DNA of 64,000 nucleotides from Pedobacter alluvionis (GCF_003664035.1 NZ_RCCK01000011.1:124001-188000), one strand, 5' to 3'. Shown: positions 36,779 through 44,912, counted from the stretch's first letter. A program made the numbers and translations. Notes: generated by a model not told the origin, from the sequence alone.

Positions 36779-37669
36779 ATGGCATCAAACGTAAATAGAA
36801 GAAATGCTTTAAAGAACATCATCGCAGGAACTGCTGCAATTGGTGTTTCTTCAGGATTTTCAGCATTAGCAATGGACAAACCAGAATCAAACGAGCCACT
36901 TAGGCTAAAAGGAAATATCAACCATGCCGTATGTCGCTGGTGTTTTAGTAGTTTTGATGTAGAAGCACTTTGCATTGAGGCAAAAAAAATAGGTATTAAA
37001 GGGATTGATCTGGTGGGTCCGCAAGATTGGCCTACCTTAAAAAAACACGGTTTAGAATCGACCATGTGCAATGGTGCCGAAATTAATCTGGTAGATGGTT
37101 TTAACGACGAAAAATTCCACGAAAAATTAATTCAAAATTATACCGCAATGATTCCGCTTGTTGCAGAAGCTGGTTATAAAAACCTGATTTGCTTTAGTGG
37201 AAACCGTCGTGGCAAAGATGACGAAACAGGCTGGAACAATTGCGTTAAAGGATTAAAACAGTTAATCCCATTGGCCGAAAAGCACAATGTGGTATTGGTA
37301 ATGGAGTTGTTAAACAGCAAGGTTAACCATAAAGATTACCAATGCGATAGAACATCATGGGGAGCTGAACTTTGCAAACGCTTAGGATCTGAAAACTTCA
37401 AGTTGTTATATGATATTTACCATATGCAGATTGATGAGGGTGATGTGATCAGGAACATCAGAGATTACCATCAGTACATTGCCCACTACCACACTGCTGG
37501 TGTTCCGGGCAGAAACGAAATTGATGATACACAGGAACTGTATTACCCTGCCATAATGAAAGCCATTGCCGAAACCGGCTTTAAAGGTTTCGTTGCACAA
37601 GAATTTATACCCAAAAATGCTGATAAAATGGCCTCCTTAAAAAAGGCGATCTCAATTTGCGACATTTAA
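36779..37669 (+). CDS. Exported hydroxypyruvate-isomerase-like TIM-barrel protein
   Basis: 296 aa from the ATG 1 bp after the MFS stop; longer starts would lie inside that gene. Tat-like signal (NRRNALKNIIAGTAAIGVSSG). Hyi-like TIM barrel: FDVEALCIEAKKIGIKGIDL, E in VLVMELLNS, D in KLLYDIYHMQIDEG, H in AHYHTAGVPGRNEID and E in FVAQEFIP. Hyi isomerises hydroxypyruvate and tartronate semialdehyde; an exported version is unlikely to do so and may act on a keto sugar. Translationally coupled to the transporter. Confidence 0.85.
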   Translation: MASNVNRRNALKNIIAGTAAIGVSSGFSALAMDKPESNEPLRLKGNINHAVCRWCFSSFDVEALCIEAKKIGIKGIDLVGPQDWPTLKKHGLESTMCNGAEINLVDGFNDEKFHEKLIQNYTAMIPLVAEAGYKNLICFSGNRRGKDDETGWNNCVKGLKQLIPLAEKHNVVLVMELLNSKVNHKDYQCDRTSWGAELCKRLGSENFKLLYDIYHMQIDEGDVIRNIRDYHQYIAHYHTAGVPGRNEIDDTQELYYPAIMKAIAETGFKGFVAQEFIPKNADKMASLKKAISICDI

Positions 37670-37679
37670 AAATATACCT

Positions 37680-38552
37680 ATGATATCAAGAAGAAGTTTT
37701 ATACTCAATAGTAGTATGGCTGCAGCGGCAGCACTTTTGGCTCCATCGTTCGCTTTTGCTGCCGATAAAAAAGCAGTAGGCTTACAATTATATTCTTTAA
37801 GAGACGAATTGCCTAAAGATGTAAAGGGAACCATTGCCAAAGTGGCAAAAGCTGGCTTCAAAGAAGTTGAAACCTATGGTTTTTCTATAAAAGATCAATT
37901 TTGGGGATTAACGCCTAAAGAATTTAAAGCGTTATTGGATGCAAATGGCTTAAAAGCACCAAGCGGCCATTACGGTTTGGGCACTTATCTGACTGATGGA
38001 AATACTACAGAACTTAAAGCGGCAATTGCAGCAGCAAAAGTACTTAAGAGCGAATATGTAACCATTCCATGGTTAGACGAAAGCATCAGAAAAAATGCTG
38101 ATGACTATAAGAAAATCGCAGCCAGGATTAACGAAGCTGGAAAATTAACAAAAGCAGCTGGCATCAGATTAGCTTATCATAACCACAACTTCGAATTCGA
38201 AAAACAAGGTAATACTACCGGTTACGAAATCCTGTTGAAGGGAACAGATAAAAAATTGGTTGATTTCGAACTTGATTTATACTGGGTAGTACGCTCAGGT
38301 AACGATCCGATTAAATTATTCAAAGAAAATCCGGGCCGTTTTACCATGTGGCATGTTAAAGATATGGATAAAGCCAATCCAGCCTTAAATGCTGAAGTGG
38401 GAACGGGTTCTATCAACTTCAAACCGATTTTTGCCCAGGCAAAACTTTCTGGCATGAAACATTTCTTCGTAGAGCACGAAACCAACTACAAACCAAATCC
38501 AATGGCATCTGTTGCAGCAAGTTGTGCATTCATTAAAAAAGAAATTATTTAA
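37680..38552 (+). CDS. Exported sugar-phosphate isomerase/epimerase-like TIM-barrel protein (paralogue 2)
   Basis: 290 aa. Tat-like signal SRRSFILNSSMAAAAALLAP, cleaved near AFAAD. Barrel motifs as in paralogue 1: GLQLYSLRDELPKDVKG, VETYGF, YHNHNFEF, FELDLYWVVRSGNDP, WHVKDMD and FVEHE. Closest relative is the next gene. It starts 10 bp after the upstream stop, in the same operon. Confidence 0.85.
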   Translation: MISRRSFILNSSMAAAAALLAPSFAFAADKKAVGLQLYSLRDELPKDVKGTIAKVAKAGFKEVETYGFSIKDQFWGLTPKEFKALLDANGLKAPSGHYGLGTYLTDGNTTELKAAIAAAKVLKSEYVTIPWLDESIRKNADDYKKIAARINEAGKLTKAAGIRLAYHNHNFEFEKQGNTTGYEILLKGTDKKLVDFELDLYWVVRSGNDPIKLFKENPGRFTMWHVKDMDKANPALNAEVGTGSINFKPIFAQAKLSGMKHFFVEHETNYKPNPMASVAASCAFIKKEII

Positions 38553-38563
38553 TCTATTAGGCA

Positions 38564-39433
38564 ATGAATTCAAGAAGGACATTCTTAAAGCAAGCAGGAT
38601 TAGCTGCCGGAGCGGCATTATTAATTCCATCATTTGCTTTTGATAAAGCAAGTAAAAATGTTGGTCTGCAATTGTACACCCTACGCGATGAGTTGCCAAA
38701 AGATGTAAAAGGCGTTATCGAAAAAGTAGCAAAGGCCGGATACAAAGAAGTTGAAACCTATGGTTTTGCCAATGGAAAATTTTGGGGCTTGACGCCTAAA
38801 GAATTTAAAGCCTTACTTGATGCGAATGGCTTAAAAGCACCAAGTGGTCATTACCAGATGGATGATTTTGTAAAAACAGGAAATACCGATAGATTAAAAG
38901 CAGATATCGAATCATCAGCTGCAATTGGTGGCAAATATTTCACAATTGCCGGCGCACACGTTGATATGAGCAAAGGTGCTGATGGTTTTAAAAAAACCGC
39001 TAGTGATTTTAACAAGGTAGCTGAAATTGCTAAAGCTTCGGGATTAAAATTCGCCTACCACAACCATGATTTTGAGTTTAAAAATTTGGGTGATACCACA
39101 GGCTATGATATATACCTGAGCGAGACAGACAAAAATTTAGTCAATTTCGAAATGGATTTATACTGGGTAGTACGCTCAGGTAATGATCCATTAGCATTAT
39201 TTAAAAAATACCCTGGCCGTTTCCCAATGTGGCACGTAAAGGATATGGACAAAGCCAAACCTGAATTAAATACAGAGGTAGGTAAAGGATCAATTGATTT
39301 TAAAAGCATTTTTGCCCAGGCAAAACTTTCAGGCATGCAACATTTCTTTGTAGAGCACGAAACCAATTACCAGCCAGATCCAATTGGCTCGATCAAAACA
39401 AGCTGCGATTATATCAAAGCCAATTTGATTTAG
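38564..39433 (+). CDS. Exported sugar-phosphate isomerase/epimerase-like TIM-barrel protein (paralogue 3)
   Basis: 289 aa. Tat-like signal SRRTFLKQAGLAAGAALLIP. Very similar to paralogue 2 over most of its length (FWGLTPKEFKALLDANGLK, LYWVVRSGNDP, IFAQAKLSGMQHFFVEHE), with identical DNA patches up to about 29 bp. The two differ mainly in the middle (about 95-130), near the putative active-site entrance, which suggests a changed substrate after tandem duplication. Last gene of the run; a terminator follows. Confidence 0.85.
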   Translation: MNSRRTFLKQAGLAAGAALLIPSFAFDKASKNVGLQLYTLRDELPKDVKGVIEKVAKAGYKEVETYGFANGKFWGLTPKEFKALLDANGLKAPSGHYQMDDFVKTGNTDRLKADIESSAAIGGKYFTIAGAHVDMSKGADGFKKTASDFNKVAEIAKASGLKFAYHNHDFEFKNLGDTTGYDIYLSETDKNLVNFEMDLYWVVRSGNDPLALFKKYPGRFPMWHVKDMDKAKPELNTEVGKGSIDFKSIFAQAKLSGMQHFFVEHETNYQPDPIGSIKTSCDYIKANLI

Positions 39434-39444
39434 ATTTATCCGAG

Positions 39445-39474
39445 CCCCGCAGGTTTTTAAAATCTGCGGGGTTT
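39445..39474 (+). terminator. Terminator at the end of the keto-glycoside run
   Basis: CCCCGCAG / CTGCGGGG with an A/T-rich loop that can extend the stem, then TTTAA. It is a variant of the cctcgcagg hairpins at 19853 and 34661. Confidence 0.7.
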
Positions 39475-39487
39475 AACACACGCTTGT

Positions 39488-39527
39488 CGTCCTCTCGACT
39501 GAAGCGTAGCGAAATGGAGAGATCTAT
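39488..39527. repeat. Partial copy of the CGTCAT element
   Basis: Contains cgtcctctcga, then gaagcg(t)agcg and aatggagagatct, one end of the 99-bp element at 4762-4860; the other end is missing. The rest of the gap up to 39799 shows only fragments such as cctcagcatgacag (near 39698-39711). Confidence 0.6.
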
Positions 39528-39799
39528 CTTCGTAAATCAAATCTTCTCCTTTCGTTAACAACCCAAACCTCATTAAAAGATTTCACTATCATTAGGAGAA
39601 TTGTCTCTGTTTATCTAAACCTGATAGAACGGCAATACTTTTTAATTGCTATGCCTATAAATCTTGTTGTCTGCAACCGATGAAACAGATGCTTCGTGCC
39701 TCAGCATGACAGTTGTTGTTTAAAAAGATTATAGTGATAGCAGGACTGTCGTAACCGATATGCACTAAAACCTGCTTTCCAAAATAAAAAACATCCATT

Positions 39800-39988
39800 G
39801 ACTTCCGAAGTTGCCCACTACCCATGTCATTAAGTTAAGGTTTTTAACCACAGATGTGCACAGATAAACACGGATTTTTATATCTGTGTGCATCCTTTTT
39901 ATCTGTGGTTAAATTATGCCTACTTAAACCGAGGACTTAACGTAATGACATTGCTTCCTTGCCCAACCCCGGCGAAACTTCGGAAGTC
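39800..39988. repeat. Nested inverted-repeat element
   Basis: Outer 13-bp perfect inverted repeat GACTTCCGAAGTT (39800-39812) / AACTTCGGAAGTC (39976-39988). Inside it is a second perfect 12-bp pair TTAACCACAGAT (39844-39855) / ATCTGTGGTTAA (39901-39912), with further imperfect pairing between. It resembles a non-coding mobile element. A 78-codon frame overlapping it is not convincing. Confidence 0.65.
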
Positions 39989-40143
39989 TGTGCTCATACT
40001 TTATTCTCCAACCATATTTTCTATCGAAAACCAAAAATTTCAAACATTAAAAGCAAATTTAATTGGCAACAATAGGGATATCAGCTTAATTTTTAGCATA
40101 TTTGAATTCATATCAAATAATTAATAATATAAAAAAAATTAAA

Positions 40144-41133
40144 ATGAAAGTAGCAGTAGTAGGTGCAACCGGATTGGTTGGCACTGTCATGTTAAAAGTA
40201 TTGGAGGAAAGAAATTTCCCTTTAACAGAGTTGATTCCCGTAGCATCAGAAAAGAGTGTTGGTAAGGAAATTACTTTTAAGGGTAAGAAGTTCCCAATTG
40301 TTAGCATGGATACTGCAATCAGCATGAAACCAGATATCGCTTTGTTTTCAGCAGGCGGAAATACTTCATTAGAACATGCACCTCGGTTTAAAGAAGCCGG
40401 AACAACCGTTATCGATAACTCTTCTGCCTGGAGAATGGATCCTGCAATTAAATTAATTGTACCGGAAGTTAATGCACACGAACTTTCTATCGATAACAAA
40501 ATTATCGCTAACCCAAACTGTTCTACCATCCAGATGGTGGTGGTTTTAAAACCTTTGCACGATAAATACAAAATTAAACGTGTGGTGGTTTCTACCTATC
40601 AATCGGTTACCGGTACAGGTGTTAAAGCGGTTGAGCAATTAATGAACGAGCGTAAAGGCATTGATGGCCCGAAAGCTTACCCTTATGAAATCGACTTAAA
40701 TGTTCTTCCCCATATTGATGTTTTCCTGGAAAACGGATATACCAAAGAAGAAATGAAAATGGTTAAGGAAACGAATAAAATCATGAGCGATGATAACATC
40801 AAAGTTACCGCTACAACTGTTCGTATCCCGGTAATGGGTGGTCACTCAGAATCAGTAAATATCGAGTTCGAAAATGATTTCGATTTAGCCGAAGTGCGTA
40901 GCATTTTAGAAAAATCACCAGGCATAATCGTTGTTGATGATGTAGCCAACTTAAAATACCCAATGCCGAAAGATGCACATGAAAAAGATGAGGTTTTTGT
41001 AGGCCGTATCCGTAGAGATGAGTCAGCTCCTAAAGCTTTAAACCTTTGGATTGTTGCCGATAACTTACGCAAAGGTGCCGCAACCAATGCTGTTCAGATT
41101 GCCGAATACCTGATTCAGAAAGAATTGGTTTAA
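40144..41133 (+). CDS. asd: Aspartate-semialdehyde dehydrogenase
   Basis: 329 aa from the ATG at 40144; an upstream frame extension lacks similarity. It reduces aspartyl phosphate to aspartate semialdehyde on the way to lysine, threonine, methionine and diaminopimelate. Seen: NADP motif VAVVGATGLVGTVMLKVL, FSAGGNTS, the active-site Cys in ANPNCSTIQM, STYQSVTGTG, and RIPVMGGHSESVNIE with the substrate-binding Arg and catalytic His. A terminator follows at 41151. Confidence 0.97.
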   Translation: MKVAVVGATGLVGTVMLKVLEERNFPLTELIPVASEKSVGKEITFKGKKFPIVSMDTAISMKPDIALFSAGGNTSLEHAPRFKEAGTTVIDNSSAWRMDPAIKLIVPEVNAHELSIDNKIIANPNCSTIQMVVVLKPLHDKYKIKRVVVSTYQSVTGTGVKAVEQLMNERKGIDGPKAYPYEIDLNVLPHIDVFLENGYTKEEMKMVKETNKIMSDDNIKVTATTVRIPVMGGHSESVNIEFENDFDLAEVRSILEKSPGIIVVDDVANLKYPMPKDAHEKDEVFVGRIRRDESAPKALNLWIVADNLRKGAATNAVQIAEYLIQKELV

Positions 41134-41150
41134 TCAATAAATAACTTAAG

Positions 41151-41179
41151 AAAAGCCTCGATTTATTCGGGGCTTTTTT
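41151..41179 (+). terminator. Terminator of asd
   Basis: AAAAGCCTCGA / TCGGGGCTTTT with loop TTTAT and a T run. The stem is similar to the terminator at 59155-59179. It ends 13 nt before the next ATG. Confidence 0.88.
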
Positions 41180-41192
41180 ATGCGCTCCAACC

Positions 41193-41795
41193 ATGAAACA
41201 TATTCCGATTGCTTTAATATACTCCAGACTGCTTATCGGTTTTGGAATCATTCTGTTAAGTGTTTTTCACGTTAGCCATTATTCCTTTTTAGCCATCACC
41301 CTATTATCCATTGGTTTGCTAACCGATGTTTTTGATGGAATTATTGCCCGTAAACTCAATATCTCTTCCGAAAAGTTAAGGCGGCTGGACTCTGGTATTG
41401 ATCAGGTATTTTTTATTTCAGTAGCAGTTGCCACTTACATCCAATGTCCTGATTTCTTTAAAACTAACCTGGTCAAATTAATTGTCCTTGGTGCTTTTGA
41501 AGCCTCAACTTATGCATTAAGCTATATTAAATTCAAAAAAGAAATTGCCACCCATTCTATCGGCGCAAAAATCTGGACGCTAACCATATTCGCCACCTTG
41601 GTCGAAATTATGGTGCATTGCGAATCGGTCGTGCTCTTTGAAATTTGCCTTTGGCTCGGCCTGGCCACCCGGTTAGAAATACTTGCCATTGTTTTCACCC
41701 TCAAAAAATGGACAAATGATGTACCCACCATTTATCATGCGGTGAGATTGAGGCAGGGAAAGGAAATTAAGCGCAACAAATTATTCAACGGGTAA
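41193..41795 (+). CDS. CDP-alcohol phosphatidyltransferase family protein
   Basis: 200 aa integral membrane enzyme of phospholipid synthesis that transfers a phosphatidyl group from CDP-diacylglycerol to an alcohol. The signature D45-x2-D48-G49-x2-A52-R53 and D66-x3-D70 is seen, but the usual Gly eight residues after Arg is Leu62 here. Hydrophobic segments follow at about 70-85, 90-110 and 128-165. Head-group alcohol cannot be told; PgsA, PssA or a divergent member are all possible. Confidence 0.82.
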   Translation: MKHIPIALIYSRLLIGFGIILLSVFHVSHYSFLAITLLSIGLLTDVFDGIIARKLNISSEKLRRLDSGIDQVFFISVAVATYIQCPDFFKTNLVKLIVLGAFEASTYALSYIKFKKEIATHSIGAKIWTLTIFATLVEIMVHCESVVLFEICLWLGLATRLEILAIVFTLKKWTNDVPTIYHAVRLRQGKEIKRNKLFNG

Positions 41796-41813
41796 AGTGA
41801 GAAATTTAAAAAC

Positions 41814-41894
41814 ATATAATTTAGCGATCATAATCACTAAATTATATATAAAAAAGAGATCGTAATCACTAAATTACATATAATTTAGTGATTA
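41814..41894. promoter_or_regulatory. Operator-like array of four half-sites
   Basis: The half-site TAATTTAGTGAT or its complement occurs four times as two palindromes, each with the 4-nt spacer CATA. The first spans 41814-41847 (one mismatch, arms 15 bp), the second 41863-41894 (perfect 14-bp arms). The second ends 15 bp before a TATATTTG -7 box, so it overlaps the -33 region of the DUF4143 ATPase gene. Confidence 0.6.
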
Positions 41895-41909
41895 GACTTA
41901 AGATTTTGC

Positions 41910-41917
41910 TATATTTG
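41910..41917 (+). promoter_or_regulatory. -7 box of the DUF4143 ATPase gene
   Basis: TATATTTG, an exact TAnnTTTG match, 20 bp before the ATG. A bound repressor at the adjacent palindrome would block it. Confidence 0.6.
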
Positions 41918-41937
41918 AGATAATCAAAATTTGTAAG

Positions 41938-43062
41938 ATGATTATCAGAAATCTACAAAACCATATAGAATCGAAATTTTTTAAACAAAAAGCTATTATT
42001 GTTACTGGTGCAAGACAAGTGGGTAAAACTACTATGTTAAAGCAACTCGTAAAAAAAACAGAATTGTCCTTTGTTTTCCTAAACTGTGACGAAGCTAATG
42101 TACGTACCACATTAACCGACATCAGTATTGAGCGGTTAAAATCAATTATCGGTGCTAACAAAATCATTTTTATCGACGAGGCACAACGAGTTACTAATAT
42201 TGGCTTAACGTTAAAACTGATCGTTGATAATTTTACTGATGTTCAGTTATTGGTTACCGGTTCTTCATCATTAGATCTGGCTCTTGGCATAAAAGAATCG
42301 CTGACAGGCAGAAAATTCGAATATCACCTCTTCCCTTTTTCAGTTGCAGAACTTGTTGAAGACACTAATGTGCTTATTGAAGAACAGGCTTTAGAAAAAA
42401 GATTAATTTATGGTACTTACCCCGATGCGATCAATTATCCTGGTGAAGAAAAAGAGTTGTTATTAAATTTGGCAAACAGTTATCTTTTTAAAGATATCTT
42501 ATCACTTACGGGCATCCGAAAACCTTTACAGCTCGAAAAACTGGTACAGGCATTGGCCCTACAAATAGGGAATGAGGTTTCTTATACTGAACTTGGCCAA
42601 ATGATTGAGGCCGATAAACTCACTGTTGAGCGTTACATCGATCTATTAGAACAATGTTTCGTTGTATTTAGGCTAGGTGCTTACAGCAGTAACCTGCGGA
42701 ACGAAATTAAAAAGAGCAAAAAGATATACTTCTATGATACAGGAATCCGAAATGCGGTAATCGAAAATTTTGGCATGCTCGGCTTACGTCAGGATGCGGG
42801 TCAGTTGTTCGAAAATTATATTGTATCCGAATACATAAAGGCCAGTAATAATAAAAGAAAGCACGCCAAATATTATTTTTGGCGCAGTTTTCAGCAACAG
42901 GAAATTGATTTAATAGAAGAAATTGATGGAAAAATAAATGCCATAGAGATTAAATGGAATGAGCATAAAAAAGTAAAGTTTCCTTCAACTTTTTTAGACG
43001 CATACCCCACCAATGAAACATACGTTATAAATAAAGCTAACTATACCAGTTTCCTGGTATAA
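41938..43062 (+). CDS. AAA-type ATPase with DUF4143 domain
   Basis: 374 aa. Walker A GARQVGKTT (24-32), Walker B KIIFIDEAQR (about 75-84), sensor TGSSSLDLALG, then the DUF4143 region with LFPFSVAELVEDT, a wHTH-like segment (SYTELGQMIEADKLTVERYIDLL) and a C-terminal nuclease-like fold FYFWRSFQQQEIDLIEEIDGKINAIEIKWN (E/D-x-E-x-K pattern). Such proteins are widespread, often solitary, and sometimes horizontally transferred; function is poorly known. The palindromic array upstream may serve autoregulation. Confidence 0.88.
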   Translation: MIIRNLQNHIESKFFKQKAIIVTGARQVGKTTMLKQLVKKTELSFVFLNCDEANVRTTLTDISIERLKSIIGANKIIFIDEAQRVTNIGLTLKLIVDNFTDVQLLVTGSSSLDLALGIKESLTGRKFEYHLFPFSVAELVEDTNVLIEEQALEKRLIYGTYPDAINYPGEEKELLLNLANSYLFKDILSLTGIRKPLQLEKLVQALALQIGNEVSYTELGQMIEADKLTVERYIDLLEQCFVVFRLGAYSSNLRNEIKKSKKIYFYDTGIRNAVIENFGMLGLRQDAGQLFENYIVSEYIKASNNKRKHAKYYFWRSFQQQEIDLIEEIDGKINAIEIKWNEHKKVKFPSTFLDAYPTNETYVINKANYTSFLV

Positions 43063-43081
43063 AATAATCGCCTGCAAAAAA

Positions 43082-44488
43082 ATGAAATTTCTCAAAATAT
43101 TGTTCCTATCGCTGTGCTTAACAATCGCAGCAAACGCTCAAAACAGGATCCAAAACATCGAAAAAGCTTTTAATAATTTATTAAACGATGAGCAGGCAAA
43201 ACATGCCCTTGTCTCTCTTTGTATTTTGGATGCAAATACCGGTAAAACGCTTTATGCTAAAAATGAGCAGATTGGTTTGGCTACCGCTTCAACACTAAAA
43301 ACCATTACTGCCGCTACTGCTTTCAGCATTTTAGGAAAAGATTTTCAGTTTCAGACTACCTTGGCCTATACCGGAACCATTACTACAGACGGAATTTTAA
43401 AAGGAAACCTCATCATTATCGGTAGCGGCGACCCTACTTTGGGTTCGTGGCGCTATCAAAACAAAGAAAATACTGTTCTAACGCTATGGGTCGCGGCCAT
43501 AAAAGCCGCAGGCATAAAAAAAATTGAAGGCGCGGTAATCGGTGACGACCGTATTTTTGGCACACAAACCACACCTGAAGGTTGGGTTTGGCAGGATATC
43601 GGTAATTATTATGGCGCTGGCACTTCGGGTTTAGCCTGGCGTGAAAATCAGTTCGATATCCATTTAAAGCCAGGGAGCAGCACAGCAGATGAAGTGAAAA
43701 TTGTAAAAACTGTTCCGGCTACACCCTATGTACAGTTGGTAAATGAACTCAAAACCGGTGCACCTGGTACGGGCGATAGAAGTTATGCTTTTCTTCCACC
43801 TTACAGTAACGTTGCCTACCTCCGTGGAAGCTGGGGAATGGGCATTACCAAAAAAGGCATTTCTGTAGCCCTCCCCGACCCTGCTTTTGATTGCGCCTAC
43901 CGTTTACAGGATACTTTGAAGAGATTGGAAATTTCGACCGATCAGCAGGCCACAACGGCAAGGTTAATGACCTTGAACAATCAGGTCATTCCTTCGGTTA
44001 CGCAAAAAATAAGCACCATCAGTTCGCCTAACTTAAGTGAGATCACCTATTGGTTTTTAAAGAAAAGTATTAACCTATATGGCGAGTCACTTTTAAAAAC
44101 CATTGCAATAAAATCAGGCAAAGCAGGTACAACAAGTAAAGGCGTTGAAACTGAAGTCAACTTTTGGGCTGATAAAGGTATTGATAGAACAGCATTGAAT
44201 ATTATCGACGGCAGCGGACTCTCACCAGGCGACCGAATTACAACTTCGGCAATGGCGAGTGTGCTTTTTCAGGTCCAGAAAGAAAACTGGTTCCCTTATT
44301 ATTATAAAGCACTGCCAGAATACAATGGCATGAAAATTAAAAGCGGAACCATAAACGATGTTTCGGCCTTTGCAGGTTACCATACGGATGCGGCCGGTAA
44401 CAAATATGTGGTGGTGATCAATATTAATAATTATAGCGGAAACAGTATCAACAAAAAGTTGTTTAAGGTATTAGATGAATTAAAATAA
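43082..44488 (+). CDS. dacB: D-alanyl-D-alanine carboxypeptidase/endopeptidase (PBP4, DacB type)
   Basis: 468 aa. Signal peptide (1-20, IAANAQ). Peptidase S13 motifs: S70-T-L-K73 (catalytic Ser and Lys), SIN in KKSINLYGESL, and KSG in MKIKSGTINDVSAFAGY. It trims or cleaves peptidoglycan cross-links in the periplasm. It lies 19 bp after the ATPase gene, perhaps by chance of co-transcription, and is followed by a small hypothetical gene. Confidence 0.93.
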   Translation: MKFLKILFLSLCLTIAANAQNRIQNIEKAFNNLLNDEQAKHALVSLCILDANTGKTLYAKNEQIGLATASTLKTITAATAFSILGKDFQFQTTLAYTGTITTDGILKGNLIIIGSGDPTLGSWRYQNKENTVLTLWVAAIKAAGIKKIEGAVIGDDRIFGTQTTPEGWVWQDIGNYYGAGTSGLAWRENQFDIHLKPGSSTADEVKIVKTVPATPYVQLVNELKTGAPGTGDRSYAFLPPYSNVAYLRGSWGMGITKKGISVALPDPAFDCAYRLQDTLKRLEISTDQQATTARLMTLNNQVIPSVTQKISTISSPNLSEITYWFLKKSINLYGESLLKTIAIKSGKAGTTSKGVETEVNFWADKGIDRTALNIIDGSGLSPGDRITTSAMASVLFQVQKENWFPYYYKALPEYNGMKIKSGTINDVSAFAGYHTDAAGNKYVVVININNYSGNSINKKLFKVLDELK

Positions 44489-44504
44489 ACCTTATTTAAA
44501 TACT

Positions 44505-44864
44505 ATGACGCTTTTTGTAAAAAACCTTCAAACTGTTGATGGACTTATCTCTAACCTGTACAAGGATGTTTCGATAGAAGAAATGACTAAAAAAGTTACC
44601 GAACTGATGGAACAACAGGGATATCAGGTAACTAATGATCAATTTGGCAATTTAATTTTAGAGAAAGGAAGCCGAATCAAAAGGCTTTTATTAGGTGCAT
44701 TTGCTACCTATTTTAAATTTAGTGTAACCATGTCACAAAGTACTGAAAATGAACTTACGGTAAATATTTTTCAGCAGTCTAGCGGCATGTCGGGTGGTTT
44801 AATCGGTATGAACCAGATCAAAACAGAGCTTGCCAGGTTAAACTTTTTGTTTTCGAATATTTAG
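44505..44864 (+). CDS. Conserved-looking hypothetical protein
   Basis: 119 aa, no signal peptide, unrecognised. Helical N-terminal half (VDGLISNLYKDVSIEEMTKKVTELMEQQGYQV) and a beta-rich C-terminal half (GNLILEKGSRIKRLLLG, FKFSVTMSQSTENELTVNIF) with SSGMSGGLIGMNQIKTELARL. The layout resembles small cytoplasmic alpha/beta proteins of unknown role. It starts 16 bp after dacB and is probably co-transcribed. Confidence 0.7.
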   Translation: MTLFVKNLQTVDGLISNLYKDVSIEEMTKKVTELMEQQGYQVTNDQFGNLILEKGSRIKRLLLGAFATYFKFSVTMSQSTENELTVNIFQQSSGMSGGLIGMNQIKTELARLNFLFSNI

Positions 44865-44912
44865 TAAAGAAAGATTTTGGCTAGGATTACTATTGGATTT
44901 TCATAGAAAAGT

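Noticed and set aside
39888..40124. 78-codon frame before asd
   Set aside because: Lies across the nested inverted-repeat element and has no coding-like features.
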